Shown here piece after piece: positions 1 through 8,879 of a stretch of DNA of 64,000 bases. Each line of letters opens with the position of its first letter. Positions within the stretch are counted from its first letter, which is position 1. The DNA comes from Kitasatospora sp. A2-31 (GTDB lineage: Bacteria > Actinomycetota > Actinomycetes > Streptomycetales > Streptomycetaceae): the NCBI RefSeq assembly GCF_022288725.1, contig NZ_JAKNTA010000008.1:62001-126000 (forward strand), in the 5' to 3' direction. The position numbers and the translations under genes were made by a program. Below the pieces are notes generated by a model. That model was given only the letters and a program-made list of their open reading frames with translations. It was not told the origin of the DNA and did no database searches.

Positions 1-16
1 GCATGGTGAAGTCGGG

Positions 17-919
17 TCACGCGACCGCCTCACCGCGGCAGCTGAACGGGGAGCAGCCGCCGTCGGGCCCGTTCTCCAGCTCGTCCTCGTCCAGGTCCAA
101 CTGCGCTTGCAGTGCCCGGAGTTCGATCCGGCTGAGCTTGTCGATCGGCGCCTGGTCGAGGGGCAGGCGAGAGCGGTGCAGGTACGCCTGCCCGAGCAGC
201 GGGCGCCCGTCGGCGTTGGCGCGGGCATTGCCGGCGCGGATCGCGGCGTCGAATTCCACGACGTCGGCCCATTCCTCGGGAGAGGTGTCGCGGATTTCCC
301 GCCACTGGGCATTTCCGTGAAATGGACAACCCAGACAGCTCGACTTCGGCGTGGCTCCCCAACCGTGCTCGGCGAGCAGCTTGAGACAGTCCGTGCGAGA
401 CATGCCGAGGTCGATCAGCGGGAAGGTGTGCCGGGTGTACTTGACGTCCGAGTCCTTGGCGCGATGGAATTCATCGGTGCTGATGCCGATCCACTGCTCG
501 GCGTACACGCCATTCGGTACCCGGGTGGGGTGCGGGTACCCTAGGAGTTGGCGCACCTGTCGCTTTATCGGCTTGATTTTATATTCGCCCGTACATTGCC
601 GCCGAGTCATTCCCGGGCTGCCGTCCTGGTTGAGAATGTAGAGCGGCATCGACGCGAAACGATGGGTGGGGTCGAGGGCGTCCCGGCGGATATTTCCGGA
701 CGAGACCCGCAGAATCGGTATGTTGGCCGGACGGGCGATCTTCCGCTCCACCTCGTTGAGGTGATCGTAGACCCTCGCCGGTTCCCAGCCAGTGTCCGAG
801 AAAATGGCGTAATCGAGTTTCGGAAGCTCGCCCAGGGCCGACAGTAGGAGTAGCGTAGTGGATTGCACACCCGCGCCTAGCGAGAGAATTCGGGTGGCCG
901 GTTCGGTGGTATAAATCAT
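17..919 (-). CDS. PP-loop ATPase of the PAPS-reductase-like superfamily
   Basis: This 300-aa protein has an N-terminal PP-loop, SLGAGVQS (residues 13-20). In this superfamily the loop binds ATP and activates a substrate as an adenylate. RRQC (106-109) and a C-x2-C pair in SSCLGC (193-198) could bind metal or take part in sulfur transfer; that is inference. Its ATG overlaps the TGA of the coupling protein (ATGA), so the two are probably translationally coupled. It is the last gene of the leftward transfer operon visible here. The substrate is unknown; DNA, tRNA or small-molecule modification are all possible. It is not recognisably DndC. Fold call is firm, function open. Confidence 0.75.
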   Translation of the reverse strand: MIYTTEPATRILSLGAGVQSTTLLLLSALGELPKLDYAIFSDTGWEPARVYDHLNEVERKIARPANIPILRVSSGNIRRDALDPTHRFASMPLYILNQDGSPGMTRRQCTGEYKIKPIKRQVRQLLGYPHPTRVPNGVYAEQWIGISTDEFHRAKDSDVKYTRHTFPLIDLGMSRTDCLKLLAEHGWGATPKSSCLGCPFHGNAQWREIRDTSPEEWADVVEFDAAIRAGNARANADGRPLLGQAYLHRSRLPLDQAPIDKLSRIELRALQAQLDLDEDELENGPDGGCSPFSCRGEAVA

Positions 920-2682
920 GCGGCACCGCCGGCCTTGGCCATCGCCCGTTCGGTGATCAGAGCGGTCTGCCGCGAGGAGGCTGCGCCGACCTCGGCGGCA
1001 CCAGGCTCCTTGTACCAGGGGCGCAGAGTCAGCAGTGCGGGGCGCAGGCCGGTGGCGAAGAGGAGCGCCGTCCCCTTCTTCAGGGCACGGATCTGGTCGG
1101 GCGGGAGAATTCGCTCCTGGCGCATGCTGACGGAGGTGGATCGGCCCGATTCCGACGTGGAATGCGAAACCGTCTCCACGTCGTGGTCGCCGACCAGTCG
1201 TGAGAGCTTGTCGGCGAAATCGGCATCGTCGATGCCGGAGCCGACCAGTTTGATGGTGGCCGCGCTCCACATGGCGTCCATTCCCGCCTCGCCCCAGACT
1301 TTCTGGCCCTGGCGGTAGCTCTGCAGAATGGTGATCGGGATTACGCCACGCGACCCGAGGTGGGAATACAGGTCTGGCAGGTCGCCGATTTTGCACACAT
1401 TTGCGGCCTCGTCCAGAATGGCGAGGAGGGGCGGGTCGAGTCGGCCTCCGGCGCGCTCGGCCTCGATGACCGCGGTGCGCATCACGGAATCCGCTGCAGC
1501 AGCGATCAGGGCGCTTGCCGATCCGCCGCCGTCCTTGGACAGCAGGAACAGGGAGTCCTTGCGGGTGACGAACTCCTCCGGCTTGAACTCCGGCAGGTCG
1601 GGATTCGGCGTGACCCACTTGGAGATCTGCGGATCGAGAAGGCAGGCCGCATATTGGCGGGCGGTTTCGTAAATGCCGTCGCGGGTTTCGACCGCGCCGG
1701 AGACGGTTCCCTGGAGCTGGTCCGCGATGGCGATCAGCTGGTGTGCGCGGAGAATGTCGACCGGGGTGCGGTCGCTGGGGACGGCCAACCACTTGAGGAC
1801 GTCCGTGATCGGCCGGCCGTCGCGGCCCGCGGCGAGGAACAACCCGCACAGGGTGTTCTGGGCGGCGGTGGACCAGAAGTCGCCCTGGCTGGACTCGTCG
1901 ACGGCCGCGGCGACGAAGTGGCCGGCGAGGCGTCGCGCGCCCGGCAGGTCCTTGGCGTCGGCGAGGATGTCCCACCACATCGCCTGCGGGGTGTGGGCGA
2001 TCTGCTGCGGGTCCATCGTCCACACCCGCCCGACCTCGGACCGGGCTTCCAGGCACGCCGTGTAGGCGTCCCGCGCGGCCTTGTTGGAGGTGAGGAGGAC
2101 GGGGCCGGGGGCGCGCAGGATGGCCGGGACGGCGATGGAGGTGGTCTTGCCGGAGCGCGGTGCCATGATCGCGACCGCGACGTCCTCCCAGTTGGAGCGG
2201 ACCTCGGGCCCGCTGGGGGCGAGGTCGCCGAGGAGGATGCCGGTGTCGTCCGGGCTGATCTCGCGGGGCTTGGCCTTGGAGAGGCTGGGGCGCAGGTCCC
2301 GGGCCTTGGCGGTGATCTCGGCGGGCAGCAGCGGAGTCAGGTCGGCCCGGCCCGCGAGGCCGGTGGGCTTGCGGCGGTGCTTGGACCACAGCAGGAGGCC
2401 GGCGGCGGTGAGCGCGATCGACAGCAGCGCCGGGGTGACGCGGGTGCTGATCAGCAGCAGGAGCGGGCTGAGGTGAGGGAAGGCAACGTCGGGGTGGAGT
2501 GCGGCGTCGACCGGCTGGAACGGGGCCCACGGGACGTGGTCGGTGGTCGCGGCGGTGGCGGCGTTGCCGCCGATCCAGGCGAAGGTGCCGAAGACGGCGA
2601 CGGCGACGCCCGCGCCAATGAGCGCGTAGAGGAGGGCGTCCGAACCGGGGCTGGCAGAAGGGGATTTGGGCGAGGCGGGCAG
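916..2682 (-). CDS. VirD4/TraG-type conjugative coupling protein
   Basis: This is the T4SS coupling ATPase that would deliver DNA or protein substrates to the mating channel at the membrane. Two hydrophobic stretches lie near the N-terminus. Walker A is APRSGKTTS (about residue 175) and Walker B is LLAILDEAANV (about 424); the C-terminal part resembles the TraG/TraD family. Start choice: CTG at 2682, seven bases after AAGGAA. A GTG at 2772 is open in frame but lacks a ribosome binding site and would add a Pro/Arg-rich leader. The CTG version is 588 aa. The 3' end is coupled by ATGA to the PP-loop gene. Confidence 0.88.
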   Translation of the reverse strand: MPASPKSPSASPGSDALLYALIGAGVAVAVFGTFAWIGGNAATAATTDHVPWAPFQPVDAALHPDVAFPHLSPLLLLISTRVTPALLSIALTAAGLLLWSKHRRKPTGLAGRADLTPLLPAEITAKARDLRPSLSKAKPREISPDDTGILLGDLAPSGPEVRSNWEDVAVAIMAPRSGKTTSIAVPAILRAPGPVLLTSNKAARDAYTACLEARSEVGRVWTMDPQQIAHTPQAMWWDILADAKDLPGARRLAGHFVAAAVDESSQGDFWSTAAQNTLCGLFLAAGRDGRPITDVLKWLAVPSDRTPVDILRAHQLIAIADQLQGTVSGAVETRDGIYETARQYAACLLDPQISKWVTPNPDLPEFKPEEFVTRKDSLFLLSKDGGGSASALIAAAADSVMRTAVIEAERAGGRLDPPLLAILDEAANVCKIGDLPDLYSHLGSRGVIPITILQSYRQGQKVWGEAGMDAMWSAATIKLVGSGIDDADFADKLSRLVGDHDVETVSHSTSESGRSTSVSMRQERILPPDQIRALKKGTALLFATGLRPALLTLRPWYKEPGAAEVGAASSRQTALITERAMAKAGGAA

Positions 2683-2847
2683 GGGCGGGTTCCTTGACGG
2701 GGGTGTCGGCCTGCCGGGCAGGGGCGCGCGGCGGCAGGGGCCCGGAGCGGGCGGGGAACGGGCGGCGATCACGGCGGGACAGAGGCCCGAGACGTGGGTG
2801 ATCGGCCCGGCGGCCGGCGGGTGGTCAGCCGGCGGGGAGCTGCGTGG

Positions 2848-3582
2848 TCAGCGGGAGGCGGACGCCTTGGCCGACGTAGGTGCGAGGGAAGCGAGCGGTG
2901 CGGGGGTGGCACCGGTCAGGGCGGCGGGCGGCGAGGGTGGTGCCGTGCGGGCGCGGGCGGCAGTGGCCCGCGGTGTGGCCGGGGCGGGCAACTGCTCGTC
3001 GGTCTCGTCCAGGCGTTCCAGCTGGGCCTCGGCGATGCGGTAGCCCGCGGTGGTGAGCTGGGCACTGGCGTCTTGCAGAGCGGCGGCCATGGCCGAGCCG
3101 GACAGCAGATCCTGGTCGGTGAGGGTCTCCAGCCGCTGGGAGGCGGTGTCCAGCAGTGCGGTGAGCCGCTCCAGCAGGCCGGTCTCCGGGTCCATCACCG
3201 CGAGCGCCACTGTGGTGACGTCCTCCGCTGTGGTGGCCCGGTGGACCTGGGCGGTCGCCTGCACCAGTCGGGACTGCAGGTAGGCCAAGTCCCTTTCGCC
3301 GAAGGTGTTCTCGATCCTGCGGATCGGGAGTGGGGGCACCACCCGGGTGGGATAACCGGCGTCGGTGAGGAGTTGCTCGGCGAGGCGGATGCGCTGGTTG
3401 ACGTCGCCGTGGCCGGCGTCCTCGGCGGTGAAGATCGCGCTGAGGCCGTCGTTGGCGAATCCGGCGCGGGCGAGGAGCGCCCGGCTGGCCAGGTCGGTGG
3501 CCTGGGCCCAGGCGCTGCCGGTGGTGGTGGAGCCGTCTCGCTTGGGGAAGCGGGCGAAGACGATCTCGGTGGGTTCGGGCAC
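2848..3582 (-). CDS. Unknown protein with one AGF module
   Basis: 244 aa, GTG start with GGAAGGAG five bases upstream, 17 bases after the stop of the DUF317 gene. Residues about 25-80 form the module shared by several proteins of this element: ALLARAGF, then a variable loop, then a helix ending AEQLLTDAGYPTRV. The middle looks helical. The last ~60 residues are Ala/Pro/Thr-rich and end in SASR. No enzyme motif was recognised. It lies just upstream of the coupling protein in the transfer operon. A role as regulator, surface factor or transferred protein cannot be told from sequence. Confidence 0.7.
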   Translation of the reverse strand: MPEPTEIVFARFPKRDGSTTTGSAWAQATDLASRALLARAGFANDGLSAIFTAEDAGHGDVNQRIRLAEQLLTDAGYPTRVVPPLPIRRIENTFGERDLAYLQSRLVQATAQVHRATTAEDVTTVALAVMDPETGLLERLTALLDTASQRLETLTDQDLLSGSAMAAALQDASAQLTTAGYRIAEAQLERLDETDEQLPAPATPRATAARARTAPPSPPAALTGATPAPLASLAPTSAKASASR

Positions 3583-3598
3583 GGGGACTCCTTCCTGG

Positions 3599-4402
3599 TC
3601 AGCGGCGTGGGGGGTGGCCGTGGCCGGGGTGGCGGGGGTTGAACATTGCGCCCGCGTACTCGACGGCGGTGAACTGGCGCATGGGATCGGCGGGCCGGGC
3701 GGGCCAGGTGGTCAGCTTCGGCAACGCGGCCTCGGACAGGGAGCTGCGGCGCCGGACCACGGGCGCGGGATCGGCGATGGCGGAGGCCAGAATCGCCAAG
3801 TACCGCACGGGTGTTGAGTGGCCGAGAACGATCGTCCACTGGTCGCTCCAGGCGGGTCCGAAGGTGGCTTGTGCCATCCAGGCCCCCACGCCCTCCCCGC
3901 ACCGGTCGTCGGTGGAGGCGGGTGAGTAGGTGAAGCCGGTGGTGCCATCCGGGGATGTGAGGCGGACGAAGTCTGGGTCGTCCTGGAGTTGCCAGCCGGC
4001 CTTCAACAGGGGGCGCCAGGCGGTCGTCGGCGAGGCGGTCGGCTCGGCGACGATCTCCTCCGGCATCGTGTAGCCGTCGGCGGCGATGGCCTGGACGAAC
4101 GCGCCGACGATCTCCCCTGGGGTGTCCTTAGTGAACGTGGCCTGCCAGTACGGGACTTCGTCCGTCGGGTGTTTGCGGACGCTGACCCGGTAGAGGTGGA
4201 AGACCCGGTGCGGCTCCATCGCGATCTCGACCCGCCGGTCCGGGCTGAAGGCGACGAGCTGGGCCAGGGATTCGTCGACCCTGTACGGCCACGAGTGGAG
4301 GTGGAGCAGCGGTGCTAGGACCGGCAGAGGGCCGGGGCCGGCGAGGTGGCGCGGCCGGACGAGCACCTCGTCCTGGTAGGCGGCCGGAGGTGAGGAGGTC
4401 AA
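3599..4402 (-). CDS. DUF317 family protein
   Basis: 267 aa with TTG start eight bases after GAGGA. The open frame continues upstream to 4726 but without a ribosome site and with poor coding character. It contains the DUF317 core around SPDGTTGFTYSP, W-rich blocks (WQATFTKDTPGEIVGAF, WMAQATFGPAW) and ends HPPRR. DUF317 proteins recur in Streptomyces mobile elements and have no established biochemical role. Two more lie in the rightward operon (19863 and 21156), so the element carries three paralogues. Confidence 0.8.
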   Translation of the reverse strand: MTSSPPAAYQDEVLVRPRHLAGPGPLPVLAPLLHLHSWPYRVDESLAQLVAFSPDRRVEIAMEPHRVFHLYRVSVRKHPTDEVPYWQATFTKDTPGEIVGAFVQAIAADGYTMPEEIVAEPTASPTTAWRPLLKAGWQLQDDPDFVRLTSPDGTTGFTYSPASTDDRCGEGVGAWMAQATFGPAWSDQWTIVLGHSTPVRYLAILASAIADPAPVVRRRSSLSEAALPKLTTWPARPADPMRQFTAVEYAGAMFNPRHPGHGHPPRR

Positions 4403-4421
4403 CGGTGGGGTCCTCGGAGTG

Positions 4422-4877
4422 TCAGCGGTGGGGAGGCTCGACGATGCGGGGGTGCGGCGGCACGGCGACGGCTGGGGCGAGGTGGACCGCGGCCGTGGCG
4501 CCGGCGGCCCGCAGGGCGGGGGACTGGGCGGTGGCAGCACGGCTGCGGGTGGTCTCGTCCGCAGCCTCGGCGATGGCGTCGGCGGTGGCGGCCGTGCGGA
4601 ACCCGGCGGCGGCGATGGCGGTGGCCTCCATGAGAAGCGGCTCCCACAGCGGCGGTCGGTCGCCGTACTGCTGAGCGACCTGACGGCCGATCTCGGTGAC
4701 GGCGTCGGCGAGTTGATGAACCGCACCGGGCATGAGGGTGAGGCCCAGCAGCACCTCGGCGGCCTCGTGGGCCGTCAGCGACGGGGCGATTTCGATGATC
4801 TCGGCGAACGCGCGGCCGGCACGAGCGATGGCCTGCTCGGCGACATCGAGGGGCCTGGCAGCGGGGGCATCGGACAA
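4422..4877 (-). CDS. Small helical protein of unknown function
   Basis: 151 aa. TTG at 4877 follows AGAGGA by about seven bases; no ATG or GTG is better placed. Composition is Ala-rich and helical (AIARAGRAFAEIIEIAP, DAIAEAADETTRSRAA). It ends VEPPHR, again a terminal arginine. It sits between an unknown gene and the DUF317 gene, with a 19-base gap to the latter, so it belongs to the operon. No family recognised. Confidence 0.6.
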   Translation of the reverse strand: MSDAPAARPLDVAEQAIARAGRAFAEIIEIAPSLTAHEAAEVLLGLTLMPGAVHQLADAVTEIGRQVAQQYGDRPPLWEPLLMEATAIAAAGFRTAATADAIAEAADETTRSRAATAQSPALRAAGATAAVHLAPAVAVPPHPRIVEPPHR

Positions 4878-4891
4878 CGGTCGTCCTCTTT

Positions 4892-5491
4892 CTACGGGCG
4901 CCGACCGGCTCGGGCCGCGGCGGAGACGACAGGAGAAGGGGTGGAGAGGAGACCGGGCCGGTGGCCGGCGGTGCCGGCCGTCGCCGCGCGGGGGCGGCGG
5001 GTACCGGTGCCGGTGTTGCGGCTCTCGGCGAGCTGGCAGACGGCCAGGGCGAGGGAACGGTCGCGGCCGGTGTCCACGACGCTGCCGTCCGGCCGGGCGA
5101 GAGGCGCGACGAGGCGGGCCTCGTGGCCGCCGAGCCGCAGCAGCGCCCACCGGCAGGAGGCGGGGTCTCCGTCGGTGGCGATCCCGGTGGCGGCCAGGAT
5201 GCGCCGGGCGGTCTCCTGGAAGCGGTGGTCCGCAGGGCCTGCGGCGTCGGGGTCGGTGCGCAGGGTGCACTGCCACACCAGCCTCGTACGCAGGGCGGCG
5301 GCGGGCCCGGCCGGCGGTGGCAGGTGCGCGGCCAGTTCCGCGGCGAACGCCGCCTGGTGGAGCGGGGGCAGGTCCGCGACGGGGCGCCAGGCGTCGATCA
5401 GACGCAGGTCCTGCCGCTGCTGGGCGGCGGCGGCCGTGGCGGAGGCGAGCAGGTCGCGGGTGGAGGCGTACCGGGCGATCGTGGGGTGCAC
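4892..5491 (-). CDS. Unknown operon protein
   Basis: 199 aa. GTG at 5491 is one base after the TGA of the upstream gene (TGACGTG) and follows GGGACGG. The N-terminal 140 residues look folded and helical (YASTRDLLASATAAAAQQRQ, DAWRPVADLPPLHQAAF). The tail is Ala/Pro/Thr-rich and ends AGRRP. No domain recognised. Its tight junctions argue for co-expression with the transfer genes. Confidence 0.6.
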   Translation of the reverse strand: MHPTIARYASTRDLLASATAAAAQQRQDLRLIDAWRPVADLPPLHQAAFAAELAAHLPPPAGPAAALRTRLVWQCTLRTDPDAAGPADHRFQETARRILAATGIATDGDPASCRWALLRLGGHEARLVAPLARPDGSVVDTGRDRSLALAVCQLAESRNTGTGTRRPRAATAGTAGHRPGLLSTPSPVVSAAARAGRRP

Positions 5492-5492
5492 G

Positions 5493-5948
5493 TCACCGTC
5501 CCGGGGCCGGTGCGACCGTGGGGCCGGCCGAGGCGAGCACCGGCGCCTCGACCAGAGGCGGGCTGCTTCCCAGACGGGCGGCGGAGCGGGCGAGTGCGGC
5601 CTGGTGGCGCTCGGCAGCGTCGAGCGGGCCGTCATAGTCCCAGGGCCAGCGGCCACCGATCCGGTAGCGGCACTGCTCGTCCGGGGTGACGGTCTCCGTG
5701 CCGCCGTCCCCGTCGTAGTCGGGCGACCACTCGAAGACCAGCACGTCGCCGTCCCAGCGGCCGGTCAGTCCGCAGTTGTCGGAGTGCAGGTCGACGACGA
5801 TCCGCTCGGCGACCGGCCGGGAGAAGGCCGGGCTGCAGTAGGGCCCGATGAGGCCAGTGGTGTCGCGGGGGTCGACCATGCCCGGATAGGGCCCGTGTGT
5901 GGCGCCGTCGACGTAGAAGTGGTAGAGGCGTTCCGAGTTGGGGGGCAG
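5493..5948 (-). CDS. Unknown protein, CTG start proposed
   Basis: About 151 aa. The folded part has aromatic and acidic clusters (ERLYHFYVDGATHGPY, WSPDYDGDGGTETVTPDE) resembling a small beta-rich domain; no family recognised. No ATG, GTG or TTG lies near the start. CTG at 5948 follows AGGAG by five bases and is the best initiator. The C-terminus is Ala/Pro-rich and ends APGR. It is immediately followed by the 4892-5491 gene. Confidence 0.55.
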   Translation of the reverse strand: MPPNSERLYHFYVDGATHGPYPGMVDPRDTTGLIGPYCSPAFSRPVAERIVVDLHSDNCGLTGRWDGDVLVFEWSPDYDGDGGTETVTPDEQCRYRIGGRWPWDYDGPLDAAERHQAALARSAARLGSSPPLVEAPVLASAGPTVAPAPGR

Positions 5949-5968
5949 CGCGTCTCCTGGGGGTCGGG

Positions 5969-6721
5969 TCAGCGGGAACGTGGGGGGTGGGAGGGGCGCG
6001 GGAGCGCAGCCGCGGCGGAGGGGGCAGCTCCTGCCGGCTGCCTTCCCGGCGACCCGGTGGTCGCGGCATCGGCCCGAGCAGAGCGGCGGACGGCGTCCAG
6101 GCCGGAGGACCACTGGGCGAGGTTGTCCGCGGCGAGGCTGGTTCGGGCGGCCTCGGCGCGGATCCGGTCGACGAGGTCGTGGTGACCTGGGGCAGTGGTA
6201 GCGCGGACCCGGTCGGCGCAGGCCCGAAGGATCTGTTCCAAGCCGTTCATGGCGTTGCCCGGGCCGATGGTGAGCTGGCCGAGGAGGTCGGCCAGCTCAC
6301 CCGCGTCCTCCATCTCGCCCACCAGGTTCTCTACTTCGGCGAGGGCGATGGAGACGTCGGTCAGCGCTGTCAGGACGGCGGTGCTGCGGGCAGAGCCCTG
6401 CAGCGCGGGGTCGAGGTCGACGCTCCACCGGCCGTCCCGAAGCCGCGACGCGGCCTCGGCTGCAGCCGCCTGCCGGTCGAGCGGGCCCTCCGGGACGGAC
6501 CGCCGGGCGGGGTGGCCCTCGGCCGTCGGCGCTCGGAATTGCAGCGGTGCGAGAAGCGCGAGCGCGTCGGTCGGCCCCGCTGCCTCGATGCTGCCGTACA
6601 GACCGTGGCGGATCGCGACCGGCTCGGGCCGGTGGCCGGTGGGTGCTTCCGGTGTGGGCAGGGTCGGCTCCAGGGATGGGAGGGCAGGTCGCCGGGTGGG
6701 AGTGGCGGGCCCGGTGCTCAG
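5969..6721 (-). CDS. Unknown helical protein, CTG start proposed
   Basis: About 250 aa. The proposed CTG at 6721 overlaps the TGA of the upstream gene (CTGA), like the ATGA overlaps elsewhere in the operon; the ribosome site is weak (GAGAA). Strong coding character begins here, whereas the frame upstream to 7039 is the shadow of another gene. The middle is helical (VSIALAEVENLVGEMEDAGEL). The tail is Pro/Ala-rich and ends HPPRSR. Function unknown. Confidence 0.55.
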   Translation of the reverse strand: MSTGPATPTRRPALPSLEPTLPTPEAPTGHRPEPVAIRHGLYGSIEAAGPTDALALLAPLQFRAPTAEGHPARRSVPEGPLDRQAAAAEAASRLRDGRWSVDLDPALQGSARSTAVLTALTDVSIALAEVENLVGEMEDAGELADLLGQLTIGPGNAMNGLEQILRACADRVRATTAPGHHDLVDRIRAEAARTSLAADNLAQWSSGLDAVRRSARADAATTGSPGRQPAGAAPSAAAALPRPSHPPRSR

Positions 6722-7212
6722 TTCGGGTTCTCGGTGACGCGGTCCGCGCTGGTGGCGGCGGCGGCCAGCTCGGGGAGGTCGGCCGGCTCGGACTCGCGCT
6801 GGTCGATCCACCAGCTGGCCTTGTCCAGCGTGCGCAGCTGCTCCTCGACGGCGAGCCACGCCTCCTCGGTGATCGTGCCCTCGACCACCAGGGCCTGGTA
6901 GGCGGTGGTCACGAGCTGGTGCCGGCAGCGCTCGCCCCAGGCGATGGCCCGCTCGGGGCCCTCCAGCGGCGGCATGCCGAACTGGGCGGCCCACTCGGTG
7001 GCGGCCTCCTGCTCCTCGGCGCGGCGGGCGGCGATCCACGCCTCGCGTTCGGCGGTGTCCTCCTTTCGCTCGGCGAGCCAGCAGTCGCGGCAGGAGCGGG
7101 TGGCGAGCCAGCGGGCGTAGCTGGCGCGCTTGTCGGCGGGTCGGGAGGACAGGTCGTGGTCGACCGCGTGTCCGCAGTCGTGCTCGACGGTCCAGTTCTT
7201 CTTGACGGCCAG
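6718..7212 (-). CDS. Unknown protein with His/Cys motifs, CTG start proposed
   Basis: 164 aa. CTG at 7212 follows AAGGAG by seven bases; no canonical codon is available. The N-terminus (WTVEHDCGHAVDHDL, then CRDCW) has His and Cys pairs that could form a zinc site. The middle is charged and helical (ERKEDTAEREAWIAARRAEE). It lacks the Pro-rich tail and ends TENPN. Similar small proteins occur in actinobacterial conjugative elements as I recall; role unknown. Confidence 0.6.
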   Translation of the reverse strand: MAVKKNWTVEHDCGHAVDHDLSSRPADKRASYARWLATRSCRDCWLAERKEDTAEREAWIAARRAEEQEAATEWAAQFGMPPLEGPERAIAWGERCRHQLVTTAYQALVVEGTITEEAWLAVEEQLRTLDKASWWIDQRESEPADLPELAAAATSADRVTENPN

Positions 7213-7229
7213 GGCGATTCTCCTTGTGG

Positions 7230-8408
7230 TTAGCGGGAGTTGGTCTTTCCGGCGGCCCACGCGATTCGGGGGTCGACGGCCGGGGCGGACGCGGCCGTGG
7301 TCGCGGCGGCGGTGGCGTGCAGGGCGGCGGAGGAGCGGAGTCGGCCGCTGGTGGCGAGTGCGGCGCGGGCGCGGGGGCTGGCAGCGCTGCTCGTGCGGGC
7401 GGCCGGTGTGGCGGCGGGGCGGGCCGCGACGGCGGCGAGGTCCTTGCCCGCGCCGGCGAGCACGGTGGTGGCCTCGGCGACCACGGCCTCGATCCGCGTC
7501 AGGTCGACGCTGCCCGGGTTGGTGCGAACCTGGTCCTCGATGGCCCGAAGCCGGGAGGCGATCTCGGCGCTCAGCGCGGCCCGGTCGTGCAGCATGGCGT
7601 CCGCTCGCTGGTCGTCCCGGCTCGGTCCGGCCGGCGGATGAACGACCGTGTTGAACGGGTCCGGCGCCGTCGGGGTGACGGGTCCGAGGACCGGGGCCTT
7701 GAACACGCGGGTCTCGAACGGGTCGTCGTTCTGCGCGGCCCGGGCCGGTTCTGCGGCGGCCGAGGGAGGGGTGCGGTTCATCTCCTCGATCAGTCGGGTG
7801 GCGAACGGGTCGGTGGACTCGTACGGGCCGCTGAGCGGTTCGAAGGCGAGGTCGGAGGCGACCCGCAGCCCCTTGGTCCGAAGCGTGGAGACGGCGGTGG
7901 CGGCCCGCTTGTCGCCCTCGAACTCTGGCTCGTCCATGACGTAGAGGCCCGGGTGGCGTCCGCCGGTGGTGGTGAAGCCGGCCTCGGCGAGCGCGTACGC
8001 GGCGGCCGGGTTGCTGTGCGGGTTGGTGGCGACGATGCCCAGCTGCGGGTGGCGGCCGATGTGGACGTCGAAGCCGCGGGGCGGAGCCGGGGCGCTGACC
8101 TGGACGACGGCGTCCGGGCCGGCGGCGCGGGCGGCCGGGCTGTCGGGACCGGGACGGGTCGCGTCGTTGTAGTCGAAGGCGGGGTCCGCGGAGACCTGGA
8201 CTCCGGCCCGGCGCAGGGCGGCGGTGGTCTGCCGGGCGTGCAGGAAGATGTTCTGCTCGCTGCGGTCGAGGGCGTGCCGCCCGTCGGCCAGCTGGCGGAA
8301 GCCCGCGCGGGCGAGCAGCGTGTGGGCGGTCGGTGAGGCGTCGGGGCCGACCTCGGCGACGACGCCGAACTGCGGGTCGCGGGTGATGGAGACGTGCTCG
8401 GGGGTGAT
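7230..8408 (-). CDS. Protein with two tandem AGF modules, ATC or CTG start
   Basis: About 392 aa. ATC at 8408 follows CGAGGAG by six bases. The alternative CTG at 8444 overlaps the upstream stop (CTGA) but lacks a good ribosome site. The first in-frame canonical codon (ATG 7937) lies 157 codons downstream, inside the conserved part. Residues 1-160 hold a tandem duplication: HVSITRDPQFGVVA...LLARAGF...LRRAGVQVSADPAFD and DVHIGRHPQLGIVA...ALAEAGF...LRTKGLRVASDLAFE. A helical stretch and Ala/Thr-rich tail ending KTNSR follow. Function unknown. Confidence 0.6.
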   Translation of the reverse strand: MTPEHVSITRDPQFGVVAEVGPDASPTAHTLLARAGFRQLADGRHALDRSEQNIFLHARQTTAALRRAGVQVSADPAFDYNDATRPGPDSPAARAAGPDAVVQVSAPAPPRGFDVHIGRHPQLGIVATNPHSNPAAAYALAEAGFTTTGGRHPGLYVMDEPEFEGDKRAATAVSTLRTKGLRVASDLAFEPLSGPYESTDPFATRLIEEMNRTPPSAAAEPARAAQNDDPFETRVFKAPVLGPVTPTAPDPFNTVVHPPAGPSRDDQRADAMLHDRAALSAEIASRLRAIEDQVRTNPGSVDLTRIEAVVAEATTVLAGAGKDLAAVAARPAATPAARTSSAASPRARAALATSGRLRSSAALHATAAATTAASAPAVDPRIAWAAGKTNSR

Positions 8409-8440
8409 GCGCTGCTCCTCGGGGCAGATGGCGGACGCGG

Positions 8441-8854
8441 TCAGCGGCGGGCGGCCGGTGCCGGCGACGGGGACGTGGGCACGGCGGGGCGGGACTGGTC
8501 GGATACGACTGGGGCCTGTGCCGCGGTAGCGGTGAGGGCGGCTGCGGCCCGTGCTGCCGCCGAGGGGGCGACGGTGACGGCAGCACCGTCGAGGCCGGCC
8601 AGCTGGGCGGACCGGGAAGCAACCGGAACTCCCATCTCCCTTAGATTTGCTGCGAGTTGGGCCGCCACCCTGGACTGGGCGATCGGGTCGCGCTCGGCCA
8701 GGGAGTAGCGCTCCGGTGCGTCGGGAAGGCCGAGGCGGAACCCGGCGTCGGCCAGGGCGGCGAGGACGGCCGGGTCGCGGCTGGCAGTGGTGACGGTGAT
8801 CCCGGCGGAGGCCAGGCGACGAAAGGTGACGCCGGCGGGCTGCTGGTGGGGCAA
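8441..8854 (-). CDS. Small AGF-module protein
   Basis: 137 aa from TTG at 8854 (GGAG nine bases upstream); a TTG at 8869 would add five residues. It is little more than one AGF module (LAALADAGFRLG...AAQLAANLREMGVPV) preceded by VTFRRLASAGITVTTASRD. A Pro/Ser/Ala-rich tail ends PAPAARR. It lies head to tail with the two-module gene, suggesting duplication within the operon. Function unknown. Confidence 0.55.
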   Translation of the reverse strand: MPHQQPAGVTFRRLASAGITVTTASRDPAVLAALADAGFRLGLPDAPERYSLAERDPIAQSRVAAQLAANLREMGVPVASRSAQLAGLDGAAVTVAPSAAARAAAALTATAAQAPVVSDQSRPAVPTSPSPAPAARR

Positions 8855-8879
8855 GCGGGTGTTCTCCAAGGGGGTTCGG

